A stretch of 64,000 nt of DNA, taken from assembly GCA_025677815.1 (NCBI GenBank), contig JAIXMP010000024.1:434001-498000 (forward strand). Reading direction: 5' to 3'. The translations under genes and the position numbers were made by a program. The notes under the pieces were generated by a model. That model did no database searches and was not told where the DNA came from. It saw nothing but the letters and a program-made list of their open reading frames with translations. Below are positions 22,641-34,686 of the stretch, piece after piece. The DNA comes from Phascolomyces articulosus (taxonomy: Eukaryota > Mucoromycota > Mucoromycetes > Mucorales > Lichtheimiaceae). The stretch's first letter is position 1; each line of letters starts with the position of its first letter.

Positions 22641-23138
22641 ATGTATCGCCCTGTTGCAGCCATAATTGTAACAAGACAGCCAATGACATCGACAATGGCA
22701 GTAAAAAATACGAGCGTTGCAGGCAGTGTTCAGTCACTCTCACGAAAACCCACTGAACCTTTATATTTGTTTGTCAAGAAACCACGTCTTCACAACGCAT
22801 GGCAGTTTCCTCAAGGTGGGATGGATCCTGGTGAAACTATGAGTCAGGCAGCACTACGTGAATTAGAAGAAGAATGCGGAAAAGATATCAAGGTTCAACT
22901 TTTGGATCAAGAACCACTATTCACGTATCAATATGAATTCCCAGCAGAATTTGTACGCCATAAAAAAAGTAACTTTATTGGCGCCAAAGTAGAGTTTATG
23001 AGGGCAGAATGGATTTCAGGACAATGTCAACCTGATGGTCAAGAAATTGTTGATTTTGCTTGGTTAAGTCGACATGAAATAGATGATTATATTTTTAACC
23101 CAGAGTACAAGAATCTTATCGAGAAGTACATCAAGTAA
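22641..23138 (+). CDS. Nudix-fold protein, mL46 (MRPL46)-like
   Basis: Single-exon 165-aa protein. A complete Nudix box is present: GGMDPGE, seven residues, then RELEEECG, so all the metal-binding glutamates are kept. The segments after the box (FTYQYEFP, KSNFIGAKVEFMRAEW, FAWLSRHEIDDYI) and the C-terminus LIEKYIK resemble the C-terminal Nudix-like domain of mitochondrial ribosomal protein mL46. It lacks the N-terminal mL46 domain and an obvious long presequence, and is clearly shorter than the usual mL46 (about 280 residues). It is either a short mL46 or a free-standing Nudix hydrolase derived from it. The intact box argues for catalysis, the tail for the ribosomal family. Confidence 0.75.
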   Translation: MYRPVAAIIVTRQPMTSTMAVKNTSVAGSVQSLSRKPTEPLYLFVKKPRLHNAWQFPQGGMDPGETMSQAALRELEEECGKDIKVQLLDQEPLFTYQYEFPAEFVRHKKSNFIGAKVEFMRAEWISGQCQPDGQEIVDFAWLSRHEIDDYIFNPEYKNLIEKYIK

Positions 23139-23475
23139 TATAAATCCTAGTAAAAATAAATCCTATACCCTTACGCACTCTTCTTCATGTACTCATTTTG
23201 TTGTTTCAAATATCATTATACATTGCTCACATGATCTGTATGTGAAAACTGCATTAATAAAAAGACGATTGTGCGCTTGCTGTCAGTGTATTCCCGAAAT
23301 ATAATAATTGTAAAGCATCATTGAAGAATAAGCTTCATGGCAAATTGTTCCCACCGTCACTTTTGTATATAAACGTTACTATTTCCTTTTTGAGCGAACA
23401 AAAGACTTGATTTTCCATATAATGCCAACCACGCTGTAGCCCCCGATCCTTAAACACATTTTTTTTTCCATAATA
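23139..23475 (+). promoter_or_regulatory. Upstream region of the SDR gene with TATA box
   Basis: TATATAAA at 23366-23373 lies 103 nt upstream of the inferred ATG at 23476. The rest is the 3' flank of the Nudix gene; no other feature seen. Confidence 0.45.
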
Positions 23476-24729
23476 ATGCATTTGCAAGGAAATATTTTTG
23501 TAGTTACTGGAGGGTTGGTACCATATATTATATAGCTACTTGTTATTGATGACAGAAAATAACCAACGTACTATATAGAGCAAGTGGATTAGGTCATCAA
23601 GTTGTCAAATCCATTGTTGAACAGGATGGATATGCCATAGTAAGTATATACGAGTATCTGACCGAGTTTTTTTTTAATTATTATTTGTTAAATTGTACAC
23701 ATAAAGAATAGAAATCCATAATCGAGGTTGTTTAATACTCCATTTTTAACATGTCAAATGGGTATATTCTCATATAGATCATGGATATCAACGCCACAGG
23801 TGCAAATAAAGCTGTTCAATCACTTGGATCTGATAAAGTATATAGTTCTGGATCAGTAGATGTTACATCAGAAGAACAAGTTCAGCGGGCGATTAAGGGA
23901 GGATTGTCATATTTTAACAGTAACAATAAGGATAAAGAATCAGTCCCATCACTGTTATTGGCAGGAGCTGTTTTATGTAGTGGTATTGTATTATCACCAC
24001 AAAAGATTCAAGGATATGGTCCAGATAAGCACTTGACAAGCTATTCTCAATTTAAGCATGTCCTTTCTGTCAATTTGTTGGGTACTTACAATGTAGCACA
24101 GCAAGTAGCTCAAACTATCATAGAAAATAATAAGCCTTTGGATGAAGATGGTAATCATAATACATTTACAATTTATATACAAAAATTAGTCAATTATATT
24201 TATATTGATTTTAACTGTATTGAGGTGACGCCTTAGGTGAACGAGGAATAATTATCACTACATCATCTATGCTGGGTTTAGATGGCACTTTGGTGGGATA
24301 TGGTACTTCGAAAGGTATTTAATGATATCTATATATTGATTTCATATGTAATAAAAACACAGATACTCAATCTTTTTTCACATTTATTTATAGCGGGTAT
24401 TGCTGGCATGACACTTCCATTGGCACGAGAATTGGCTTCCTTTGGTATTAGAGTAATGAGTATAGCTCCAGGACCATTTGGTAAATTAATATTCTATTCC
24501 TCTCTGAATACATGCTCATAAAAAATGAGCTATTAAAATTAAAATCAACTTATGTTGTATCATAGAAACGCCAATGAAAAACGTACTACCAGGTGCTAAT
24601 CCACCTGTATCCTTGTTTCCTAAACGACACGGATACCCTCATGAATTTAGTGACCTTGTACTTCAAATTATCACGAATCCCATGTTGAATGGTTCGGTTA
24701 TTCGACTTGATGGTGGTTTAAGAGGTTAA
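23476..24729 (+). CDS. Short-chain dehydrogenase, HSD17B10 / type-2 3-hydroxyacyl-CoA dehydrogenase-like
   Basis: Six exons (23476-23513, 23579-23639, 23778-24150, 24237-24314, 24394-24480, 24566-24729) give 266 aa. The Rossmann NAD motif is VVTGGASGLG, across the first splice junction; DINA follows at the end of beta-2. The NLLGTYN segment, catalytic Ser in TTSSMLG and the YGTSK (YxxxK) motif follow, then MSIAPGPF and ETPM. The C-terminus RLDGGLRG is typical of HSD10, which acts in mitochondria on branched-chain and fatty acyl-CoA intermediates and, in animals, also in RNase P. There is no clear mitochondrial presequence beyond the short hydrophobic N-terminus, as in human HSD10. Substrate assignment is by family resemblance. 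Confidence 0.85.
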
Positions 24730-24921
24730 AACAAACAAAAATAAAAACCATTTGTTATGATAAAATCCAAAAGCATTAAAAAAATTGTCGCACGCTCCGT
24801 GGCTCCTGAGATATACGCGATTGTTGGCTGCGTGGGAACTTTCGCGTTTAAGTCCAATTCATCTTTTCTTTCTTTCTTGACACTCACCCCTCCTCTCTCT
24901 TTTATACCCATAATAACAGTA

Positions 24922-27516
24922 ATGAATTCCGACGAACTTGATCGCATGGCGATCAAAGTGAAAGAATTATGTAAAGAGAAATCATTAATGGATATTTGTA
25001 TTGATTTAAATAAAACGAAAAATGTGGAAGCAACACTCAATCGAATATTTGAAGGCACAGTACGTTTACTACCAATCTTCCATTTTCAAGAAACAATGAT
25101 GTCTTTTTTTCATTTTTTCTAACATTTTATATTAGTTTTTAAAAGGAACGGAACGCGATCCGTCTCATAATATAGTACCTATTATACTCGATTCCGATGA
25201 CGACGACGACATGGAAGACCCACCACCGCATCCTTCAGTACCTCCTCCACCACCACCCGTACCCAAATCAAAAATACTACAACGAAAAACAACACCTCCT
25301 CCACCAGCTCCTTCTAAATTACAACGACAGTAAGCAAAAACCATTTTATACATTCATATTTATCAAAAGAAAATGATTAAGGAGGTACTAATTGTTCATT
25401 TCATCTGTTCCTATGTCCACCATAGAATATCATTAGATTCCTCTCCAGAGCAACCTAAGAGAACTACACCTACAACCATCTCTGCTTCAAAAAATCATAC
25501 TAACATGGATGATGATGATGACAATGACTCTCTTCCATCACTAGATGCACTTATTACACAAATCACAGAGCGACATGTTGATCCCATTGAATTAGACGAC
25601 GATGATGATGATGATTTACCACCACAACCACAACGAAAATATACTCCATTGGATATTCTCGATCAAAGAGATGAGGAAGAGATGAATGGAAAAGCAGTAT
25701 CCTTGGCATCATCATCAAAGAAACGGAAATTAACCCCATTAGATATTCTGGATCAAAAGGACGAAGAAGAAATGTATGGATCCGTGACAAGGAAACGAAC
25801 ATCATTATCACCCCCCGCTTCAATGGATTTCTTAAAAGAATGGGCAAGTGATATAGAAGACGAATTGCGGTCTAAAAGTGATAGAAAGGGTAAAGGTCGA
25901 TTACAACCAAAGAAAAAAGCATCATCAACACAACGAGCAACAGCAGCAGCAGCAACAAAAAAGAAGAATTGGAAATCCCCTTCTACAGAAATCAATTATC
26001 TCAAAGATTGGGATAGTAGTAGTGATGATGATATCAACAATGATAATAACGCCGAGGAAGAGAATGATAACGGACTTTCTGGTCGTAATGAAACAGCAAA
26101 AGAGAAACGAGAACGATTAAAGAAACAAAAAGAGTTGGACCGTGAACAAAAGGCACAAAAACGTAAAGAATCACAGGATGCTAAAAAGGTATAAATATAA
26201 TTTAAGGAAAAAATAATGGGTTTTGTATATAATAAATTATCATACGATTTAATTTTTAGGCTGATAGAGATCGTGCTAAAGAAGAAAAAAAGGTGAGTAA
26301 AAAAAAAAAAGAGAAGAGCGAAATTCAAAATTAGACTTTTAACATAAAAAATAGGCTGAAAAGGAACGAAAAAAACTACTTGAACATGCTAATCGATTAC
26401 GAGTCAACCGTAACGAATTACTCAGTGAAATGATTCTCGACGTACGACCAGAATTTGCTTGTTCACCGCGAGGACAACTCTTGAAACAAGTGGTCACAGA
26501 AAAAGAAGCAGAATTTCATGCCAGCGATACTGGACTTCATACAATTACATGGCGTCGAAGATGTATGGCCCAATGGGATGAGGAAAAAGGTGTCTTTCTT
26601 CCTTATCCTGATCAAAAACCTCGGATCATCAAGGAATCTTATGTCCTCTTGTTTATGGATATGCCCCAATTATGTGCATTGATTTCTTCTCAAGATATGA
26701 ATTCCCAAATCGATAGGATACAATCTCGTGCTGGTGAAGATGCCAAAATTATCTTGATGACGGAAGGTCTCGAAACGTATTATAAAAAGAAAAATGTTCT
26801 TGTTCAACGTGATTTCAATAAGGTGGTATTGGAGAACCTGAGTCAACAACAGGAGCAAACCTCCAACGGATCTTCTACCCCCAGTAAAAAGCGAACAACA
26901 ACCGGTTCAAGCAAGAGTAATGATCCGATTGTTGAAGCAGCTCGCACAGGACCGAGGAAAGTAGAAATGGAAGAAAAGCTTACTTACTTGCAAATGATGA
27001 AAAATATCCGACTGGTACCAACAGTAGATCTAGCGGATACAGTGGATTGGATTGTTGCGCTGACGGCCGATATTGCAAATGCCATGTACAAGTATGAAAT
27101 TTTCATTATTTCATTATTATTATCTTTACAATATTTCAAACAAAAGAAAAAAGAGACTTAATCTTTACCTTATATGAATATTACGAAGGCATCGAAATTT
27201 CAAGTATTTTAAACACCAAGGACCTGCCAAAAGTGGTGTCGATGCTGCAGATTCTTGGTCAAAAATGCTACAAGAAATCCAATTATGTACACCTGCTGTA
27301 GCCGATGCAGTCATATCCAAATACCCAAACTTATCCTCATTACATCGAGCGTATCAATGTGTAGGTCTTGATGATCGAGATAAAGAAAAATTATTGGCAG
27401 AACTTGAAGTGGAACGTAGTGTTATTTCTAGTCGAGATCGTACTGTGAACAAACACATGTCTAAAAAAATTTATACCATTTTCTCATCTACTGATGATCA
27501 ATTGAATATTGCATAA
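24922..27516 (+). CDS. EME1: Crossover junction endonuclease EME1/MMS4 subunit
   Basis: Non-catalytic partner of Mus81, cleaving branched DNA and Holliday-type junctions. Six exons: 24922-25059, 25136-25329, 25426-26188, 26260-26292, 26355-27091, 27189-27516; 730 aa. The N-terminal 45 residues look like a small helical CUE-like domain (DELDRMAIKVKELC, VEATLNRIFEG). A long acidic, Pro-rich and Ser-rich linker follows, holding two copies of a PLDILDQ(R/K)DEEEM repeat, then a charged coiled coil. The ERCC4-type nuclease-like domain (about residues 400-640) has IILMTEGLETYYKKK and LADTVDWIVALT, and the C-terminus carries a helix-hairpin-helix-like region (VADAVISKYPNLSSL). The first ATG of the joined frame at 24922 is chosen; an in-frame ATG at 24757 lies further upstream in the promoter side. 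Confidence 0.82.
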
Positions 27517-27617
27517 TAATATATGCATTCATCAATTTGCATTATTAAAATTATTCTCACTCTAAAGTTTTCTATATACTTTTTTTTTTGTTCTCTTTTT
27601 ATTTTTAAAAAATGACA

Positions 27618-27650
<33 letters not shown>

Positions 27651-27961
27651 TCGATGAAGAGAAGAGAGAAAAAAATAAAGAAAATGAAATAAATACAATA
27701 ACAAGGAAGAAAGAATAAAAGAAAAGGAAATCAACTATTTATACAATTTTATATATATGTAATAGGTTTGTTTTTTGGTAACTGATGATGGACGGAGGGA
27801 AAGAGAGAGATTTTTATCAAATAAATTCATCATGAGGAAAGACACACCAAGTTGCTTTTGGGGTAGTCCAAATTTTTGTTGAGGTATGTTGTGATAGTAG
27901 TAGTGATGGTGATGATTGTTGTTCTATATTATCTTGGGTAGTAGTAATGGTGTTGTTATGA
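27517..27961. other. Convergent 3' spacer between EME1 and PEX5, with (TAA)n microsatellite
   Basis: Contains an AAT/TAA trinucleotide run near 27622-27650 and AG-rich low-complexity DNA. Both genes end here. No gene seen. Confidence 0.5.
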
Positions 27962-30900
27962 TTAAAAATCAAATTCTCCTCGAAAGATATCCAGGTTACG
28001 CTTATCACATTGGCCCGCAAGATCTTCACGGTTCATCCTATTAAATCATAAAAAATATATATAGTCAATATATGTTTTCTTCATAGATACATCATTTTCA
28101 TTTTTTAAAAAAAAGAGATAGAATACATACATGAACATGAGCATACGTAAACTATCCCACACATTATCACTCATGCCGCCTTGTACTGGAATTCGATTGC
28201 CTTGTTCATCAACCATCATGGAGGCACCTTGAGCATCTGCGGTTTGCTGTATTGCCAAAGCTGTCAAAAGGTGTTCAGCTGCTTCCCTATGCTGACCCAA
28301 GTTGATGCAGCTAATAGCCAAATTGTAACGAGCACGGACATAGGATGGATTAATTTCCAATGCATTGAAATAAGCATCAATAGCACCTGTGGGGTCTCTG
28401 GAATTGGCCAAGGTAGCACCCAACTTGTTCCATAAAAGATAATCTTGAGGTCGGCTTTGTAAAGCTGCTTTAAAACAATCAATTGCTTTAGCATATTCTT
28501 CAGACACATTGAATAAAATACCCAAACCAACTTGAACATCTGCATCCATTTCAGCTCCAGGCGAACTTCGTGCAGCATCCAAAAACAAACTCGTGATATA
28601 TCCATGACGATTATGTTGCATGGGCGTCTTGCCGGATCCCACTAAATGCTTGTATTTTTCATTATTTGTAATCCACTGTTCCAAAGCATCATATGCATCC
28701 AATCGACAATTCTCGTTCGTATAACTCACTGCCAGCGCGAGCCAACCATCCAAAAGACCTGGATCCATCGATACAGCACGACGTAAAGCGGCAATGGCAG
28801 CCCCATCCCGTTCGTTTTCTTGTTGCTTGAAACCTAATTCTTGCCAAGCGGAAGCATCCGAGGCTGCTAATTGAGCCTTGGCTTCCAAGGCCATGATGGA
28901 ATCGGCCAATGTATCGTGTTGTACACGATCAAGTGCCGATGGATCCAACAAATAAGGATTGTCCGTAGCAAAGTTATACGTATCGTATTCGGGGTTGACC
29001 GCTCTATAACCCATACCTTCTTCTTGGGGTGCCAATTGTTCCCAGTCCTTTTGCATGTTATCCCATTCCGCATCCTGTGAATTTTTCAGATGGGCAATAT
29101 TTTGTTGGTATTGTTGAACCCAATCTTCCATATCACTCCCCCCTCCAAACACCTTTTGCATTTCTTCTTCCGACATATCTTTCTGCTGCCCCTCTTGTTG
29201 CATTTGATCATGACGATCAAATTGGGCAGCCCAATCACCTTGAGCCGTAGCCGTCGATCCATTGTTCATCATCGTAGAAGCGCCTCCCATTGGACGTGGA
29301 CTCATCATGGACGCAGCCCCTATACCCATGCCCATTCCAACACCAGGAGCATACCCCATTGGGCCTGCAGTAGCAGTACTACTACTACCAGTAGCACCAA
29401 TACCATTAGACGTAAAATCTTCTGCCCATCCACGTTCTTGTTTGGTAGCAAATTCACTTGTCCACATGTTACCTTTGGCAGCATTATTTTGTTTGGCAAA
29501 ATCTTCAGACCAAGAAGACGAAGGACCATGGCCAAACTCTTTAGCCCAATCCCCACCTTGTTGATCAGTAGGCACCATCTTATTTCCTTCAATTTGTACC
29601 TTTCGATCACGAAGGCTTCGCATCAATGACATGAAACTCGAGTTTTTGAATTTTGGATTATTATCTGCATCCACGGTATCCAATAACATGCCTGCTGTAC
29701 GTGCCAAGGCTTCCTTATCACCATCGGTAGTAATAGGGGTTTCTGTAATACCTTCTTGTTCTGCAAATTCATTGGCCCATATTGAGGTTGATTCTTGAGC
29801 TGCAAATTCTTGATCCCAGTTGACTTGAGCTCCTTCTTTGGCTTGATCAAAAGCCCGTTCAAAGGCTTGTCGTTCAGTTTGCGTTAAATGATGTTGTGAT
29901 GGATGGGCTTGTTCTTGAAAAGAAGCAAAATCATCGTGCCATTGATGTGGTTGTACGGATGGTCCTAAAATTATTTTATGTACATTTATAGAAATATATG
30001 ACAAAGTTTAATTTCTCTCCGAAAAATAGGCAAATATACATATACTCTATCATTTTTTCTCCTTCTTCCTTTCAACTTTCACATCCAACTAAACTGTATT
30101 AAATGAAACAAGTGAAATAGCCCATATGTCATTATCATTAGATATTTACCCGCCATTCGATTTTGCTGATAAATCTTTTCAAATTCTTCAAAATGCTGAT
30201 CAGGTGGTCCCATTTGATGTGGTTGTCGGGCAAAGTCGGCCGCCCAGTTGTCGTGAGGTTTCTGGATCGCTTCAAGTTCTCTGGATAATCCACCAAATTC
30301 AAATGCTCCATGGGGGCGTTCCATTGGTCCCGCATCTCGTAAAAACTCCTCTGTGAACTTTAAAAAAATGAAAAAAGGGTATAAGATATCAATTCATCTC
30401 TCTATCTCTATCTTGCGCTTATCATTGATAACTATCTTTCCCAATTTCTTCTTCTATTATCCATTTCGGAGCGGTTTGATTTCAACAATTCAATTGTTCT
30501 CTCCCCCAAAATCCAAATTCGTTGCTGTATTGATGTACAACGATTCTTTATCCAAAGAGAAAATATTGAACATCCTAATTACCTGTCTATCCATAGGCAT
30601 GGTTCGATTACCTCGAGTTCTAAAAGCAGGTGCCTAATAGAATCGCATCATAAAACAGTATTAATTTTCTATGTAATAGAAATAAATAAATATGTATGTG
30701 AGTATGTATATGTTACCTTTGAGCTTTCACCTCGTTGATCGCCCATACGATCCTACATTGCATTGAAGAGGGGGTGGGGGGAAGGAAGGAAGGAACAGAT
30801 TATATATGAATATTAAAGTGTCAAGTAAAAATACTACCACCACAAAAAAAAAAAAAAAAAAAAAGGAGAGCTATATTTATAACAAATAATATAGAGGCTA

Positions 30901-31014
30901 TGTAAATACCTGCTGTAAGGATCGATCTTGTTGAAACTGTTTCATTAAGTTTGCCATTGGGTTAGCAGGACCACATTCGGCCCCACCTGCACCAGCAAGT
31001 GAAGGAAATGACAT
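27962..31014 (-). CDS. PEX5: Peroxisomal targeting signal 1 receptor PEX5
   Basis: Cytosolic shuttling receptor for SKL-type peroxisomal matrix proteins. Six exons: 30910-31014, 30717-30752, 30583-30633, 30150-30357, 28131-29964, 27962-28037; 769 aa. Cys14 in GAECGPANP is the conserved N-terminal cysteine that is mono-ubiquitinated for export from the membrane. The N-terminal half holds nine WxxxF motifs (WAADF, WHDDF, WDQEF, WANEF, WAKEF, WSEDF, WTSEF, WAEDF, WAAQF) and one WxxxY (WVQQY) that bind Pex14/Pex13. The C-terminal half contains TPR repeats (QNERDGAAIAALRRAVSMDP; LGATLANSRDPTGAIDAYF; ARYNLAISCINLGQHREAA). The last exon gives NREDLAGQCDKRNLDIF, the canonical PEX5 tail. The model is unambiguous apart from minor exon edges. 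Confidence 0.95.
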
Positions 31015-32759
31015 TATTGGAATGGGTTATTAGTGAAACAAGGAATAAAAAATAGATAATATATAAAAAAGAAAGAAGAAAGAGAGTGTGTGAATAATGA
31101 CTAAAGTCTTTTTTTCTTTAACAAAATAAAAATCAGCGGGGTTTGCTTATTATGGCGGCGGCATCAACTTTTGTTATATGTGGGGGCAAATAGAAAAGAA
31201 GGGGAGAATACTGCTTATGTCTGGATAATTGAAATATCATAAATTTGAGGCGAAAAGTAACATGTGAATATATACTAAGTCTTATTTTTTTCACTTGATG
31301 TTTCATCATGCCACTCTTCTTCTTTATTATTCCCCACAATACACTACACCAGTTTCCATTGAATAAATATGCATTTTCATTCATCTTAGATTCCATAACA
31401 ATCTAATGTAAACAACCAAAGTATATATAAAGTTTTTATTATAGATTGGTTTTACAGATAGATTATTAAAAAATGAATATCAGCCAACGAATGATATCAT
31501 TAGTAATCGCCCTGATCCGTCCGGATGCCGGAAGGGTGTACTTTGATGATACCTTTCCATTTCACCCCTACCCATTTCACTGGATCCAGATACATCTTTC
31601 TATTTTTTTCCTAACTTTACCATATAAATTAGCTTCCTTGTTCTTCTTTTCATTCTTTCAACTTATCATAATTATAATATTAGAATGAAAGAAAAAATAA
31701 TAACAAATCACTTTTCAAATGGAGCATGCACTCCGATAATGTCAATCATGGTCATAATTTTTTCCCACCATATACGCTTAGTAAAACGTTAGGTTTTACC
31801 AATGAGCTTTTGACAGACAGAAAGTCAACCATCCAAGAAAAACATTCATATATAAAATAGACTTCTGTTTTTTTATTAGGAATTCTAAAGGCTCATCTAT
31901 TTTTTTATGCGTGCCTTAACCAGTTTTCTTTTATATCGTATATCTTAATTTCATTCACCCATTCTCTCTCTAGTTCTTTTTCTCTTTTTCATTTTTTGAT
32001 ACATAAGAAGGTGATTGATACACTGTTCATTATAAGAAATTATTATAAATGCCTTCATTGGATTGTTGAACGTTTCATCACCCTCGCCCATGGTGATCAT
32101 CATCTACTACTGTCAACCATTACTCCTGCCTTACATAAAAATAGTTGCTTATGTGCAACACTGGATGATATATGAATATCCATGTATGGATTGATCCATT
32201 ATTCTCTATTATATAATGCAGCTTTTGACGGTGCGGATCTTTTTTATTATACTTAGTACTAAGTTCCGATATCAGCACTTTGTAAACTACACACGACCCC
32301 AACGCATCATGCTAAAAGACAATCGTTCTTATATTATATTGCCATAGCCATAGAAAAAGGAAACGGCAGTAGCAGAAAATTACTTTATAAATAACAACTG
32401 CTAATTAAGAAATAAATTATAAATCAATGAGCTTCAAGGTACATAAAAAATGAGTTTATTTGTTATATACCTTCATCGTTTTTGATTATTTGTTACTTGT
32501 ACCTTAAAACTAACAATCCAATAATTTGTGTAACTTTCTTCTAATGATTTAACAAAAAAAAACGCGTCAAAACGAGATGCATTAATATGGAAGCAGCAGT
32601 ATTACTCTCAAAACAATAAAAAAAAAAGATAATCAAGTCTGTTGTCCAAAAAAGAAGACCTATTTACTGTTACTTTTTTTTAACACACAAACTAAAAGAA
32701 AAAATTATATTCGGGTCTATCTTTTTTTTCTTTAAGAAAAGGAGGAGCATTCATTAACC
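31015..32759. other. 1.7-kb AT-rich intergenic region
   Basis: Divergent between PEX5 and the 467-aa gene. Only short, compositionally biased open frames occur (for example 31473-31688 plus strand), none convincing. Long T-tracts precede the downstream start. No RNA gene recognised. Confidence 0.4.
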
Positions 32760-34263
32760 ATGACATTGACACAACGCCAACCTCAAGTCATACCAGCGGA
32801 ATCCACACCTATGCATGGGAATGGAAAAATGCGACGATTGGAACGAAAACAACTGAAACTTCAACAGGAACAGAAAAATGAAACAGAAGAATCTGAAGAA
32901 AATAGACGCGAATTGACAGTAACGCAACGACGAAGTAGACGCTCAACAACGACAACAACAGCGACTATCAAACAAACATATAAAAGAAGAAGTGCGCACA
33001 ATGCTTGGTCAAATGAACATGTCAGTAGTATGCTTGCTTGGATCTCTAAAAATAAAGACGATTGGTTGGCGGGGAAGTCAAAAAGTGTTCGTGTCATCCA
33101 CAATAAAATCATTCGTGGGGATCATTCTGAACCAGCAACGTATATGAAACTTCATAGTATGGAACGCGACTTTTGGAATTGTTTTGAATTTGTTGCTTTT
33201 GTTCATAATGGTCAAGTATCAGCACCTACGCGTCGAGGTAAATATATAACAATAGTAATAATAAAAATGGGGTCTTGAGTATCAGGTTTCTTTGCCAACT
33301 ACCTATATTAAAATATGATGGCTGTATTGTTTTATAGTGGTCCGTGAACGTGCAGAAACGTTTAAATTTTACAAAGAATGTCGCGCAGCTTTTGGACCTC
33401 CTGAATATAAGCAGGTCAAGGACAATATCAAGGTGAAAATGATCCCTGGTCCCTCTCCTTCTCCAATACAACAAGCAACGTCGTCATCCCAAGCCAACCA
33501 TCCAAAAAAAACCATTTTATCATTACCTGCCCCTGTGTCTCAACAAGAACAACAGGAACAACAACATGAAAAAGCTAGATCAAGGCATTCCTTTTTACCC
33601 AGTATTATTATACCAAAGCCCAATTTTATCATTGATACACGCAAAACAAAAGAACAAGAATCACTGTCCTTCAGAGGAAGTGTTTCTCCAGAAGTACCAA
33701 CTCCAATGACTGGTATTACAAGCACTCAAAATCATATGAATGGACCTTGTATACCACTCACACCTACTAATGTGATTGATCATCACCAAGAACCTATGAT
33801 GGAAGATGATGAAGATGGTATTCACCCACAAGAACAACAGAATCCAGGCATGATTGAACATGATTCATTATTGGAGCAACAAGAAGATATTGATATGGAA
33901 TATCAAAACGAGAGTGAGGACGATGGACAAGAACGGATGGAAACTATCCAACGTGAGCGTAAAAGAGAAATTATTTCTCATTTACAACAAAAGAGATTAA
34001 AATTGGAAGAGCAACGTATGAGAATTCAAGGGATTGAAATCAAGATGAAACGCGCAGATTTACGATTTAGTCGTATCAAGGCTAAATATGAAATGAAGCA
34101 AGCACATCGACACCAACGTATTCTCAAGTATAAGAAATCATTAAAAATCCTTACATCTTTGACACACTCCTCCTCCATTTCCTCTACTACTTCTTCACGT
34201 CGTTCTTCTTCCTCCACTTCCCCTTCCTCTTCTGCTTCTTCTCCATCCTCTTTCTCTTCCTAA
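32760..34263 (+). CDS. Unrecognised protein with SANT/Myb-like helical region and C-terminal coiled coil
   Basis: Two exons (32760-33237, 33338-34263) give 467 aa; the intron has a GTAAAT donor and TTATAG acceptor. I do not recognise a named family. Residues about 1-80 are very basic and Gln/Thr-rich. Residues about 82-140 form a Trp-containing helical module (AWSNEHVSSMLAWISKNKDDW, then ATYMKLHSMERDFWN) that could be a Myb/SANT- or trihelix-like DNA-binding domain. A conserved-looking block FKFYKECRAAFGPPEYKQV follows. The middle is Pro/Gln-rich and acidic. Around residues 370-430 a long charged coiled coil appears (RKREIISHLQQKRLKLEEQR), and the end is a Ser-rich tail. Composition suggests a nuclear, chromatin- or transcription-related protein; that is inference. 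The ATG follows an A/G-rich leader. Confidence 0.65.
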
Positions 34264-34686
34264 ATAAGGTTTTTATTTTCTTTGACACGTTTCATTTTTT
34301 TTGTTTTCCTCCATGATTCCAAATTTACCAATGTATTTTATGTATTATATTATACATATTTCCCCACCTCTTCCGTTTATTTTTATTGATGTGTAATAAT
34401 ATGATTCAATAAATATATGTATAATGAATATGAACAAGTCTGTTTCATGAAATGAACTGGATTGATGAAAAATAATCTCTTTTTATATGTTAGTTTCGAT
34501 AGAATGAATATAAAAAATGCATTGCCAAATAGACTTGTACTACCGATCAACAATTCGAATTTCCAAAACTAGTCTTTTCCACTCACCACATTCTAGTATT
34601 TTTTTGGGGGTGGAATTCTAAAAAAAAATCGTCTCAGTTTCTGTTGTCGTTACTACTTCACCAGTAACAGTAAATTCATTCTGGTA
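34264..34686. other. Intergenic region
   Basis: Terminator side of the 467-aa gene and promoter side of the glutaredoxin-like gene; AATAAA-like elements near 34409. No gene seen. Confidence 0.35.

Noticed and set aside
24757..24921. Upstream in-frame ATG for EME1 at 24757
   Set aside because: It would add 55 residues of Ser/Phe-rich sequence derived from pyrimidine-rich promoter DNA; the ATG at 24922 directly precedes the conserved-looking helical domain.
31473..31688. Short plus-strand open frame between PEX5 and the 467-aa gene
   Set aside because: Phe/Ile/Leu-rich from T-rich DNA, no domain or splice support; left in the intergenic entry.
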